DNA of 64,000 nt from Bugulina stolonifera (taxonomy: Eukaryota > Bryozoa > Gymnolaemata > Cheilostomatida > Bugulidae): NCBI GenBank assembly GCA_935421135.1, contig OW285187.1:23436429-23500428 (forward strand), read 5' to 3'. The position numbers and the translations under genes are program-made. Position 1 is the first letter of the stretch. The number at the start of each line of letters is the position of its first letter. Of this stretch, positions 35,901 to 50,900 are shown one piece after another. The notes under the pieces are model-generated. The model saw only the letters and a program-made list of their open reading frames with translations, was not told where the DNA came from and made no database searches.

Positions 35901-38900
35901 CTGCCGGTGGTTCTGAGCATTTCATTTCATCTGAAAATTAAATCCTTAAAAGGTGAATGTATCATTATAAAAAATTAAAATTATAATTGTGTGTATAAAT
36001 ACATACATAGGCATAATATACAATATAGATGCCTTGACGTGTGCACAGTTACAAAAACCAAGTGCATGTATGAGACGTTTTTTGTTACAAGGAGTTTTTT
36101 TTTCTGAGCAGTCAGGGACTCGGTTCCACATATTTGAAAATAGCCCACCCCCGACTGGAGCTTAAACCTGAAGCCTCTACGGCACATAATCGCCCAGTGC
36201 AGTGGTCAGAACACATTACTACCACACCAGCTCAGCATGCTTAAAAACGGAAGCTTTGCCGGAGAGCAGACCTGTGCGCTGAATCATCTGCAAGGAGTAT
36301 ATGCTCCTGCTGTAAAGCGAACTCAAACCTCATCTGTTTGAAGGATAGGAATTTCAAGTATTAATTTTCCTACAGGGGCAGTACATACCAACAGGGTCCT
36401 GGCGGCATACAAAGCCGGCTTTGGTGCTACAGTCAACATTCTTCCAGCTGTATTCTTCAGATCGTACCATGATGACACAACTCCTACTAGCATAGTTATG
36501 ATCCCAGTTAGAGGAGTACCTTCTAAAGCTATTGGTACCAGAGTCAACCCATGCATAACCAGCACTTGCATAGTCTCCCTCATCCATGCGGTATAAACCA
36601 ATGTAAAAGTTTTCCATGGCTCTAAATTCTTCTAAACCTATGTGTAAATAGATTGAAGATGGTGTATCACTGGGCTACACTGCTGTGGTGTCAAATACTG
36701 AAAACAGTACACTGTATGAGGATTGAGTAATACGCTTGCAATCTGTAGCAATACAGATTTTTGAGCCTTCTGCCTGAGAAGTAGAATGGGCTGCCAGCAT
36801 TATGCAATCCAGACTGCCTTTAACAGCTTAGTACATGACATTGCACATATTTTAAACAAGTGTTGGTGTAAATATATAATATTGGCAATATATGCTTCTA
36901 GGCTGAGCTGCATTGATGAGGTGTCAAACACAGAACCAGTAAACTGTACGCAGATTGAGTATATAATTGTATATATTAATGCATATCATAACTGATGAAC
37001 ATAGACAATGTGTATTATAATACATACATGTACATGTCAACGCATAATACCTAATAGGCATAGATTCGAATAGTGAAAATATAGAATATGAAACAGTAAC
37101 TTACTCTTGATGCTCTTTTCAACAAAGGTAGCCTCAGAGGAATTATGGGATATGGACACGACAAGGGAGTTCCTGTTTAGGCAGTAATTATAAGCCTCAT
37201 CAAATGTCACCAAATCTTTGGAGAAGTAGTAGCAGCGACCACTGAACCCAATCCACCCACTAGGGCAATTATCGGTGTTGTCTATAAATTCAACGAGATG
37301 AAGCTGAGACATACTCGTATAGAAAGTTGACTTGAATACTTGAATACATGTATGTTTCAAATCTTGAAATGGAAAACTTGAAATCTTGACTCACACTCAC
37401 ATGTTCTAATCTTATAGAGAACTGTGAGTATAAACCCTGCAGGTCCCACATCATTTGGACCACAATAATACATCAAGTGTGAGTGTCTTAGGCTTCTTAT
37501 ACGGTTGTTTGCACAGTACACAATGGCTAGGTCACCCTGATTATCTGCCACCGCACTCACTGGTTTATACATTGTGAGACGTTTCAGGACACTCCTACGT
37601 ACCTTCATATATCAAAACCTTTTCATCACCCACATTTTATATTCAGTAACTATTGTATTAGTAATAGTCCACACTATTACCATATCCATTGAATTTGGAA
37701 GGTAACAAACAAGGTAAGACTAAATGGTTTTATACTCCTTCAGTTTGGTATGAGTATAAAAGTCAATTGTTATACCTGACATGTGGCACATCTTAGAAGA
37801 GCGCTGAGTAATGCCGTACTTGAGACCGGGATCTAAACTATAGCCTGTGTTCTCCCAGTGTCCACTATAATACAGGGCAATGCATGACTCTGCCGGAAAG
37901 TAATCTACAAGCAGAAAGCAGGACACGGGCGGTGTGATATGAACAACGACAACCTGATATTAAGTACCAACATAAAATCCTTTGAGTTCAAATAAGAAAC
38001 TACAGTCCAACTTCATCGTAGGAATTCATCATTTAAAGAGTGCCCAAGCTAGTGGTACAATCTATATACCCAAAGCAGGCAGGGCTCTATTATGTTTAAT
38101 TTTGCTATATATAGGAATAATTCATCCACCAGATAGAACTTCATAGTACCTCATTTATATATAAAAAGGAAAGTGAGCTAATTAGAATTAACAATGAAGA
38201 TACACTCTATCAATATGCATGTCCTCTCATAACATTATTTCAGCTGACAGTGCCACAAGTATAACATGAATTAACAGTACTATGGTGCTACTGTTGCCAT
38301 ACAGCACTACTGTTACCATACAACACTACTGTTACCATCATAGGTATAATATAATGTTTATATTATATCTATTGTTACCACACAACACTACTGCTACCAT
38401 ACAGCACTACTGTTACCATACAACACTACTGTTACCATACAACACTACTGTTACCATACAGCACTACTGTTACCATACAACGCTACTGTTACCATACAAC
38501 ACTACTGCTACCATACAACGCTACTGTTACCATACAACGCTACTGTTACCATACAACACTACTATTACCATACAATGCTACTGTTACCATACAGCACTAC
38601 TGTTACCATACAGACCAAGAATGATATACTTATATTCATACCAACTGAGTATACACTGGAATGACTTGTTCCACCACAGTCCTGGTGCATTGAACCAGCA
38701 CAGTTGTCCCCACAATGTTCCACTCTATCCACCTGGGTAAGAGTGTCCAAGCTGTCGATGCACTGACAAGTCTCACCTAACAAGAGCCAATCAGATATCA
38801 GCTGAATACGATATTGCATAACCCGGACATAGTTTACTGAGGCAAATTGTAAATTTGTAGTCCCAAGGTCCAATGACAGCAAATCAAAGACTGTGGATAT

Positions 38901-41900
38901 GAAGTGAGTGAGTATAAAAAGTCATTAGGGTATGTACAAAATATATGATATTAAATCACTAAGGCGAAATTGCCAAGTTTAGTGGATAACAGCACTAGTT
39001 ATATACCTTGTACAACTGCACACTAGTTATACATGTATACCTTGTACTGCTGCAAAGTTTGAGCCGTGAGTCAGACAGTATTGACCACAGAAGGTGGACG
39101 TCATTCCCGCAAACTGCGTATAAACATCGGAACCAGAAGCTTGCTGGGCTTGCAAAGTCACACATCCTTGGTATATTTGAGGTTCATCTAAAACAATACA
39201 TGTAATGAATATTCCATACCTGTGTGAATAAACACTATTCGTATAACATACATGTATATTGTTTGTGGAGACAAAACAGCGTGCCCATAAAACCTAACAC
39301 CCTAATCGGTATAATGTTGATATGTATGTGATGCATATTGAAAATATTATCAGCAGTTAAACCAATTAACATATGATTCACCCAGTGATAAAATAACATG
39401 GTCATTACCTGCTATACACAAAGTATAACTTACCTAGTGTCTGAATGCTGCAGATAAAGCCTGCTGCGTTGTATGAGCAGCCGTAGCTGTTTCTAAACTG
39501 CTGGTTACCGGTGGTGGTATGGAAACACTCATGACTAGTAAGTGTACCAGTGAATAAGTCGTCTCTAGTGTTGAACTTGTCATACAGAGTCCATGTGGTA
39601 AGAGCACCATCCGACCAGAAGAACTCGTCTGTTGTGTTCACTACTCTACTCACTCCGACTGTAAACCTAGATCTGTATATGAATGTGTAACATTATTATG
39701 GCATTTGTACATGTAACAACAGACAGAAGGCAGATCTGTTGACTCAGACTCGCCAGCAATAAAATTTAACTAAAAGGGTAGTTTATGAGATTTGGGTGTG
39801 AGAATGCTCTTTTAAAATTTGGTAAAAGGTTGTTTAGTAAATAAATAATTACATACATAACATGTATATCAATAACACATTGAAATTTCCTTGCTAAAAT
39901 ACATCATTACATTGAAATTTACATCCATTCTCTGACAACAGCATGTACGGACTATAACTATGATATACCTGTACATATACATCGTATTTACACAGACATG
40001 ACATAAATATTTAATTTAAATACATATCATTTATATATTATATACATTGTAACTACTAAAAAACACAGTACATGCACATTTAATGTGAGAAAGTGGATGT
40101 GAATATTACACATCCACTTATCTCTCTATTCTGTAAACTCACGTCCATCTGTATATAGGCATACGGACAACATCCATTACAGAGTTGAGCTCTATGGTAG
40201 GTCTATAAAGGTCACCACCATACGATCGGCACTTCTCCATAGCTTCTCTATGAATATAGTTTGAGGTAGGAACCACTTTGAAGCATCTTCCATACATACG
40301 CAGCCAACTTACAGGGCAATTTGTTTCACTGTGTGTAACCACTACAAATAGACAACACATTGGTTGAGATAAATACATTGTATCTATTTGAACTATAAAA
40401 ACCATTATGTTGGTACTTTGTGAGTATTCAATGGTAAACGGAATATAGTGATCTCTTAACTCTTACCCGTAGTTCTTCCAAAACGGTACTGCAAATAATA
40501 ATAGTGATACTACAGTGGAGTTCCAGACATTGTCTCAAGAAGTTTATATTATAATATAGTTTTCGTAGGCCGCTGGTGATTAGTAGTAATTAATCAGTTG
40601 CCAGCCTTTTTATGACACAGACAGTGAGAAGTTCTACTGTTGCCCTCCCTACTAATGATAACAATGTCTGTGCTTCTGGTTATGGAACTGTAAACCCTCA
40701 TTCAGCTAGTTACTGCAGAGATGAAGTTGTCTTGGGCAATCCATGCTATCAATGGTGACATCGTGCCAAGACTGATTGAGGAGCCGAAGCCAGTGAATAA
40801 TAGCATGATTACTTGTCTGATGTACTCGTACTCTGTAGCTGTTTTTTATCGACAGTCAAGAAAAATCTTTGATAGATTCTACCACCAGCTAGACCAAATC
40901 CTAAGATCAATAACAAATTTGGATGAAATCATTCTCATGGGCAATTTCAATGCTGAAGTTGAATAAGATCATATGGCCTGGCCAAACGTGCATTTAGAGC
41001 AGGAAATCTCAACTCAATGGTGAACTTACTCTGTCAAATCAGCAATTACCTTCTTTGATCACCAACTGGCCCACAAAAGCACCTGGATGCACCCCAGAAG
41101 CAAAAATTGGTATCTTATTGACTTTGTCATCAGTCTGGCTTCTGGGATACCAGATCCATGAGAGGAGCTAATAGTAGCACTGACCATTTATTATAATGAT
41201 CAGGTCTACCACAAAATTAGAAGAGGTAGAAAGGCCAACCGAAAGCCTAACATCAGCAAAATCAAGAATAAAAAGGTTCATGAAGATGCACCGTTTACAG
41301 GGAAACTAGCTACGATTCAATCAGGTAATGTGGAGGACCAGTGGCAATCTTTCAAGAAAACTGTGTATGATGCCACTCTGGAACCCCTAGACCCTGCTGT
41401 CAGAAAACATGATGAATGGCTTGATGAGAACAGTGTTGAACTACAACTACTGATTAAGAGTAGGAATCAACCAATAGAAACACTGTTCTATCACAGCAAA
41501 GTAAAGCCTACATTAAACCATGTGGTACACTCCTACAACAACGCTGTAGGTGTAACAATAACTTGCTGATAATTATAGGGCACTTGGAACAATTAGCAAA
41601 CAGTATTACCACTTACATTGTACATCAACCATTGATCTCCAGTGCACCTAGTATGCTGCCTCGCTTGGAAAATGGCATGGACCAGTAGTTATATGTGCTG
41701 TGCACGGTTGCATGCCAGCAAGGGTCATTCAGTGGAAAACTAGTAAAAGTTCCTTGTCTTCATTGAAATATGGAAGTAAATACAAACATATTATATCTAC
41801 CGGATATTGTGGAATAACAATAAATAATACGCAACCTATTTACCATTACATGTATTTGTAATGAACTTACCATTATTTGCACAGTAGCTCCGATACAATG

Positions 41901-44900
41901 GCTGAGTAGTCCACCACCAGAACCAGCCGTACCTCATTCTGTATGCTACTCCACTGATGATAGGGAGGTGGTTAACCGCTACGTCAGTGCAGCCCCATAG
42001 ATTGGGGTAGAATTTAACTAGAATATAGAAAACCAGAAGTTAGGAAAAAACCAAAGTGTATAAATTATAATCAAGTGATCTGCAACAGGTACATTGGAAT
42101 ATTGTGTTTTGGTTTGTTCAACGTCTGGAATAAGGGGAGGTAATTCACATGTATGCGTGCAAAACAATTTATGAAAAGTAGACAAGACCTAAAATGTAGA
42201 GCTGGGGCCGGCACATATACTCAGACTAGAGCAGTTTAGTGATAGAGAAAACTTAGTTGATATTCTATGTTAGCGTTACTGTTAAATCGAGTATAACTCT
42301 AATCCAAGAATTCAACAGCTAGCCGAGTGTTGAACCACTAGAAGTATTTCAGAATATTAGAAAAAGATGAAAATTTAATATTTTTTAGACTGAATGACAC
42401 AATTAATTTTGCTACAGGCTACAAGTCAAATTATATATAACTATATTATAACTATTTACAAACTTCCACTATTGCCGTAAGTAATATATTACATGGTAGA
42501 CTATACCGGGAAGAATTCTCATCACGTGGCATGAGCATGCTCAAGACAAACTGCTGCAGCTACGAAATGTTCCATTACACACTAACTGGTTTTCATGGTT
42601 AGCCTGTCGCATTTACAGTGAAACTTGCCTAATTCAAACGCCAGGGGACTGCCATAATTGGTTTGAATTAGGCCCGAGTTTGAATTGTAAGAGCACTTCA
42701 CTTAATTGAAACTATTTATATAGTGCTCAGCAGGGACCAAGGCTAATAGTTTGAACTAACCAAGTTTTTGAATTATCCGAGGCTGAATTAAGCAAGTTCT
42801 ACTGTATACTAAATGAACCACAGTCTGTGACTAGTAGGCCTACTCACCAGCGGAGTAGACGTTATAATATGAAGGATCTGAGGCTTTACCACATCTCTGC
42901 ATCTCATTACCAGGGCATGGTAAGTCACATGCTACCATAGACTCCCTAGAACTCTCGTCCACACCTGTCAAATACCAAAACATCAATGAATTGTTAAGAC
43001 ATAAATATACAGGCTATTTTGTGCTGCAAGGAGTTCTTTCTGAGCAGCCAGGGACTCGGGTCTACATTTGTGAAAATAGCCCATCCCGACTCGAGGCCTC
43101 TACGACACCTAATCGCTTAGCGCAGTGGACTGAACATATTACCACTACACCATTTCAGCATGCTTAAAAAAACTGAACTGTCGCCGGAAAGCAACACCTG
43201 TGCACTGAATCAGCTACACAAGAGACGCTGCTCTATGGCCACTTTGCTATATATAGTGTATTAAAAGGAGTTGGCCATACTTTTTATATGAGGGATTTTC
43301 TGTTGTAAGGAGTTTTTTCTCAGCATAATTATACAAATTATTAGAAAATTGAACACTTTTTGAAACTAAACCAACAATTTATATTTTTCTAATGAAGCCT
43401 TTACCAAAGTTTCAATCGTGAGCTGCAGCTTACCAAAAAATAGCTTACAAACTTGTACAGCTTAGTACATCAAATTTAACCCAAATTTTAATATTGTAAT
43501 GGTACGCACAGTCGTCTCTTACACCTGACACTCATTATTATGTGTGCTTACATGTATATACTTGCTTGCATTCTACCTTGTGTACCTTCTATATGATTGT
43601 ATATACTTGTATAATTATTACCCATGTACAGAGGCCCGACCTCTCAGAATTACTTGATATTCATTTTGTACATGAATTGGACCATTATAAGCAACTTTTG
43701 TAGAACCCGACCCATTTTGGGTCGGCCGTCGGGCGGCCATGTTGTTGCACAACTTCCGGACGACCTTATGTCGTCTTTTCCCGACACTACGTCGGGCGGA
43801 AGTCCTTATACTATATAAAGGGCATTGTTTCACTGTTCATTGTCTCAGTCTTCACTTGGCTTTCAATAAAGACACATCTATACTTGATACAGAGACTTTC
43901 ACTTCCTTTTGTCAGGTCATTTGCTTAGCGAACCGCCTACTAGGTCGGATCACTCTCTTTCAAAGTATAGTCTAAAGGTCAGACTTGGGACCAGATGGGT
44001 CGTCTCTGGTAGTTATTGGGCTACTGAGACCGCTCAATCTTTCATGTAATGCAAAGTCCTAGCACCACTCATAGGCACTTCAATTCTGAGTCGGTAGTCG
44101 TCCAAGGACGACCGCACCAAATCACAGAAACCATTACAATATTTCTAATACATTTTTAACTTCGTCAAGAATACAATTATTTACTGGTTCAAAATATGTG
44201 ATGCAATCTGCCAAAGTGCAAATTAGTAGGTGCTAGAGGTGTGAGGCTATGGTCTGCTAGTGTGTCCACTAGTATATCCTACCGGGTATTATATTATGAT
44301 ATGGTATATAGGGATATGGGATATGGTATATATTATGATATCAGCTCTACATGTATTATAGTTTTTATTTGACATATTAGATGCACTAAAATGGATGGCT
44401 ATAATAATTTTCCCTGCAGTTGTTGGAAGTATAATACTTCCAACAACTGCAGCGAAAATTATTATAGCCATCCATTTTAGTGCATCTAATATGTCAAATA
44501 AAAACTATAATACATGTAGAGCTGATATCATAATATTATATAATCACACTATGCAAAGTATGTAACATCTTACTTAGTGTGCAATAACTATCACACCTCA
44601 CTAATGATAATTATCAAAAAGCTGATACAGTTTATTGTTTTAATGTCCATGATGATCAATAAATATGAACAAGAATAAAGTAGAAACAACAGTTGATTGT
44701 AACAGACTACTGTCTGAGCACCAAGTACACCTAAACCAAGCGCTGTCTATGCCCAGCATCACGCACCATCTTTATGATCAGCATCATGCACCAATGATTA
44801 CCAATACAAGTTCGCTGATAATGCCAAGCTTGTGTCTATAAAATTTACCCAAAAAATTACTGAAATACCAACAATTAATTTTGCCCAGAAGCTAAGTGAT

Positions 44901-47900
44901 TACATTCCCACGGATTTATGTTTCTGATAACTTCATCTGCCGTGTAAACTCTCATGTGGCTTGATTCGAATGTGGAAAGCAATTATAGCTAAATACAACT
45001 ACAGTTCACTATTATATATTATGTATATATTATGTATATATTATGTATATATTATGTATATATTATGTATATATTATGTACATATAACTATTGTGCAAGA
45101 TTTAACATACCTGAGGCAAACATATCAGCGAAGCAGTGGCAGGTATTGTTACTGACAGCTGCGTACTGGTATTGATAGACTGTGACAGGAGTGCCAATAC
45201 AGCCTTCTACGCACGCTTGAAGGGTCATGACATCGGAGCTAAACGTAAAGTCACCACTTACCCCGTTGGATGGAAAGCAACCGATATACCCTACAATACA
45301 GAGTTAGTAGAAGATGGTGACCAAGTCTATGGGTACTGTTGTAGATGTAGGACTAGCCTGGGCATCAAATCTGCTAGTCTAAACCAATCAGCAAGTAGAG
45401 TGTAGTTCAGAGTACTGGTGGCAGCTTCACACAGGATGAACTAATCCATTAGGTTATCTTGTTCTCCCAGGTTTATTCACCACCAGCACACTAGACTAGA
45501 CTTCCTGATTGGTCTAGAGATAGACCAATTAGGCCAGATGCCCAGGCCAATGAATGGCTTTAATGTATAATAGGAGCTGATTATAACACTATTCCAATCT
45601 TAGATCCTCTGTCAGCTGATTACTTGTGATGATTAATGCCTGAACCAGTCCAGTACGAAACTAAATGTAAAGACAATTTATGCAACATACAATGTCATCT
45701 ACATGTACAGTACATTGTTATAAATGCTTTACCAGTGCAGTTATGTCCATGTACATGACAATAGAAATTTTCCATATTTGCTATAGTGATAAATACTGTC
45801 TAACATGTTGCCAGGGTTCCTACTTATAATCAGTTTACTCTTTAGGGTGGTATCTGATCACCAGATAATCACAAAAGCAGTAACAAACAATTATGCCCGA
45901 GCTAGGAGGTTAACATATGGGCTAACGCAATTGGTTTTTTAGGTCAATATATAAAACACGTACATATCCCGTAATTAATATAAAATAATATCATCAATAT
46001 CAAATAACACCATATTTGAATTGGAGGAAAGGCAAACTATGCCTTCAACAGAGTGCTACAAAACAAGACCACCACAAATTCAATATTATTGGAAATATAG
46101 ATTGACTACAAGGCCTTTTAACAACATTACTCTCAGCCTAAATAAACAACAATGACGGAACATATTACGATATTCTCTCACTGAGAATTACACAGCCATG
46201 TGCATGATGTTCATAGCCTCGGATCCGTAGTGTGTTTGTGAATAACGTAATTGCCCTGAGAATGTGACTCAAAATAGGTAGAGCAGACAACTTCTCTGAT
46301 TCGACTTGAGCACAAACCAAGGCTATGTCATTTACTGTTCGTACCAGGTCAGCATAATATCATGGACATACCTCTACGAGTAGATTCTCTTGAGTATACG
46401 CTGAACGAGTCTGATGATCCCATTCCATCTCTACAGGTCTTGCTTGTCTTACCAAGAACGTACCTGGTATGAGCTGTTCCATTGGTATAACACAGAGACT
46501 GTAGAACCCCAAACACCAGATCTTCACTGTGGTAAGATAAACAACACATGATACACATGTACATACATTTACATATAAACTAGGAACCCTAAGCAAGCAT
46601 GTCACAGTCATATACTGCAGGCACATCAAATACACATACTTATACCACATTGACCTTTTATCTTCGCCTGTACAAAGAATTTGCGATTAATTTTCATTGT
46701 GAATAGTGTTAGCTATTAGGTTTTCAACACCACTTAGTAATCTTAGAATTCCACACTATAGTAACTGACGTCTGATCAGCTATGGGTAGTGGATAGGCTT
46801 GGTTATAGTGGCAAATTTGAGTGTGTAGTGTATGACACCATCATGAATATTAAACCTTGTTAATACTGAGGGCAATACTAGAGAGTATTTCCAGGACTAT
46901 CTCAGCTAATCTTTAAAAACTATGAAATTTAGCAGTTTGCTACATTAGCATCAGCTGATGAACTAGTAGAATGTGTAAAGGATTACAATATAACTTCAGT
47001 GATAACTTACTTTGTTAGAGCTGGTAGACAGTCCTGAGGGGTGCTAATACTAAGTCCAAGAGGAGACATGGTGAGACCGCTTACCCATGACCTAGTGCTA
47101 TTGACATTCCAACAGCCTAGAGATCTAAGGCCGTCTATCGCCACTACAAAAGGGTGGAAGATTGCATATAGCCATTCTATCAAAATGGGCAGCTAAAAGA
47201 ACAGCATTGAAACAAAACAACACAGAGCAAGTATTCAAACCTACTCAGTCATCAGTAGAGTCGTTACATTGAGTCACTTATATCTACATTATATTCTTAT
47301 TTGCAAATATGCCATTTTATCATTTCATTATGAATGATTGCATTTCAGCAATTACTGAGAAATATAATTTGTATGACCTTCCCCGGGTTCTGGGTAGAAG
47401 GTAACATGAATACTTACATGACGCCTTTTGGCAAACGCCATAGTTGGTGGTAATATTGCACAGTTCATTGGTAGTATATGCCAAGTTAGAGTACCATTTG
47501 ATAGCCATACAGCGACGGGATGAGTCTAGCACAGGGTACCCAGAGTACCGCTTGAAAGGTGATTCACTGATAATAGAACCATCCAACCACTGGAACTCTG
47601 TAGTCTCTTCAAATCTCAGTGGTTGATATCCTCCGACGTATAGTGACGATCCTGCCACTGTGAGCTCTACAGTATAATAAGTTAACCAACTGTATTAAAA
47701 GTCACATATCAATGTCAGTCTACATGTATAAACAACCTGGGGCCTGCAGTTGGCTCAGAGTACATCTGCTGCTGAGCTGGTGTTATGTGTTCTGACCACT
47801 GTGCTAGGTGATTAGGTGCTGTAGAACCCTAGTCAGGAGACTGGATTTTTATGGATATGAAACAAGTCTGTAACTGCTCAATAGATAGATTCCACGCATA

Positions 47901-50900
47901 AATAACATATAAATATGAGGCACGAAGGTCAAAACCCTAAGCAATCCTGCTATTGTTTACAAAATACATAAAAGACCGGATTATTCATGTTATTTCACTC
48001 TTGAGAATTGTTGTTGCAAGGAGGAAGCTAAACTGGCCCATTTGTTAATGCTTAAGGTTACTGCGCTATCTTCTCAAGTTCCATAGAGCCTTAGGTTGAA
48101 GCCAAGCCAGAAATGGGTTACATTCATAGTTTGGTCGCTCCAAAATGACCTCCTTGCTACACACAAAGTAAGGACAAAGTCTGTGTCACCCTATACAACA
48201 TGGGGCATGAGCAATACCCCCTATTTCACCAGACAAGTTTTACCAAGACCTCTACAGATTGACCTACACATTAGTAGACTGTGAATTCTTACTTGGAAAC
48301 ATGATAGTGAGGAAGTTTGTAGTCCACCTCTCGACATAATAGGTATAGTGAGCATCTAGAATTGTAGCTAAGTTTGCATCAGATTCAGCACACTTCCTCT
48401 CTTGATCTGCAAAGTCCCCTTGCTGAGTGGTGAATGCATAGCAGTATCCGTTGAACCCTAGCCAGTCCTGCTCGCAATATGTGCCATCTACCATATACAG
48501 TACATTACATGTACACCTGCACATGTGCCATTTACATGTACATAATATACATAGATTACATGTACTGATATATGTGGTCCATCTACATGTAGTACATGTA
48601 CATAACACAAATTACAATATCATGTACATGTACATTTACGTACATTCATTACATGTAAAGATGTACTAACTAGTATTGCATTTGTATTAAAAACATATTA
48701 ATAATAAATTAATCGCATTAATGTGTTTGTTAAAGAAATCTATAGCTTAGTTGTATCAGAAGTAGAATTTTAGACTGATATCATTAAGTTATTTGGTAAC
48801 TAAATTGACAAATTTTCAAAATGTAATAATTTATGGAGTTGACTGTTTGCATAATTTTTTTAAAACTTTCTCTCTTTTACAATATTGTCGGTTCAATTTT
48901 TTGTTTGACAACCAAATGCGAGTCCCACCAAAAACTGCTCAGCTGCCGTAAGTAGAATTTTATGAAATAAATGAATACGCATTAGACAAGAAATATGTTC
49001 AGTATAACATCTATTGGTATATCCGTCAAAGATGGCACCCATTATCATCGGTAGAATACTTACACAGTAGATGCAGTACACAATGATTGTAATAATGTGT
49101 TAAAACACTGCACAATTCTATAATGCAGCCTTTCCTTATCACTTCAAGGTGTATTCATGGTCTATTGTGGATATCAGTTGTTTATTGACAACAGGATTGT
49201 ATATTATGTTCTACTCTCTACGTCTACAGTCTATTATAGTCTATTGTATTCTAGTATAATCTATGATTACCTGATACAATATGGTGGTACCAAATGAACT
49301 ATTGAGACCACTCCTTTGAGCACAAGTATAAATCAATTCCATTACATCAATTTTATTGATTTGTGATACTTGTTAATATGTTCACTCACATAATACAATT
49401 GGTTCTCTTGGTTCTACTTATCATGTTATCAAACATCCATTTGGTCAATTTAGCATTTAAGAATTTATCCTTCACAACTATGACCTCATAGCAAAGAACA
49501 CGACAACAGAGAACAGAGGTCATGTCAGACAAGGGTGCAACATCCCCCACTAGAAGAAACAGCAGTGAGTGATCATGTGATACGATAACTCACCATAAAA
49601 GTGACAGTTTATCCAGCCATCACCGAGCTTATAGTGTCCATGCAGCAGCCTATCATGGCCATCAAAGAGGTCAAAACAATTTGATCCATTTGGGTAGGCA
49701 GTGGTAAACTCTATAGTGAATACATTGTATATAAAATGACATACATCAAAATTACCAATCTAAATACTACAGGTCTGAATTTATGTGATTACATGACTTT
49801 GACAATATTGTAACTGTCATTCTTATGGGTACAATTTAAAAACATTACTAATTTCTGTGACAATCAAGTTTGTGATAACATCTTATAACAGATAGTACTA
49901 GTAGTGATGTCACTAACTCACCTGTAGCTTCCACAAATAACGAGCAGCTGATACCAGTAGCACTACAGTCCACACCGCCATACTCTGCAGACGGGATATC
50001 TATAGCTACAATTGGACGATGTATAACAAGTTTATGTGGAGTAGTACTAATAATATAGTATACAATAGGAGAAAGAATCTGATCGTTGCAGAGGAAGGTT
50101 GAATTAAGAAGCATTAGCATTAAAATGTTTCGTCAGCAATTATAAGAGAAAAACCAATCATCACCATCACCAAGGTAGACTAAATATATTAGCCAATATG
50201 TGATGTGCGTAAGATGTAAAACTAAATTTTCTAATAATATTACAAATCGAATAGAACATTTCATGCATATTACAGTGCAATGTGAATTGCGAATATACTG
50301 TTAAATAAAATTTTACTCGTCAAGTATCATGGTGACTAGTACCAACAGGTGCTATGTATGATACTATGCATAATACTACCTGAAATTACTGTGGAGTATA
50401 ATGGTGACTAGTACCAGCAATTGCTATGTATAATACTACCTGACATTACTGTGGAGTTTCGAGTATCTAAACAGTAGCAGTCAGCTCCATTCCAGATGAT
50501 GGAGTAGACTAGTTTAGATGGACCTTCCTTGAGAGAACAGTACTCTGCACACTGGCCGTCTGTCACACCATCACCAAATGAATAACTGTCTGACTGAGCA
50601 ATGTATGGTGTCAACTCTCTAAGATGGTAATCACCGTCTGTAATATTAGAGATACATGTATTAGTACAACCAGCAGCCAATCGATACACATTCCATATGG
50701 GCCGGTAGTGATAAGACTAATATTAAATAAAAAATTAGTTGATATGGTTGAAACATTTTATTAAATTACGATTACACCATGCTGTTTGAGAATAAACAAT
50801 TTCTTACAGAAAGTTTTGTACAGCGAGAGGATCGCTGTTGATCCATTTTTATTCCCGAGAAGGAAGCCATCTTGCATTCGGTCACACTGGTAATCAAGTG

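Noticed and set aside
38282..38740. 152-codon plus-strand ORF
   Set aside because: Produced by the 19-bp minisatellite and running antisense into a WSC exon.
38777..38882. Coding extension upstream of WSC exon 18
   Set aside because: The frame is open, but a good acceptor (TTGTTAG) sits at the domain boundary in the correct phase and the extension has no domain.
45136..45405. 89-codon plus-strand ORF
   Set aside because: Antisense shadow of WSC exon 12 (45111-45290).
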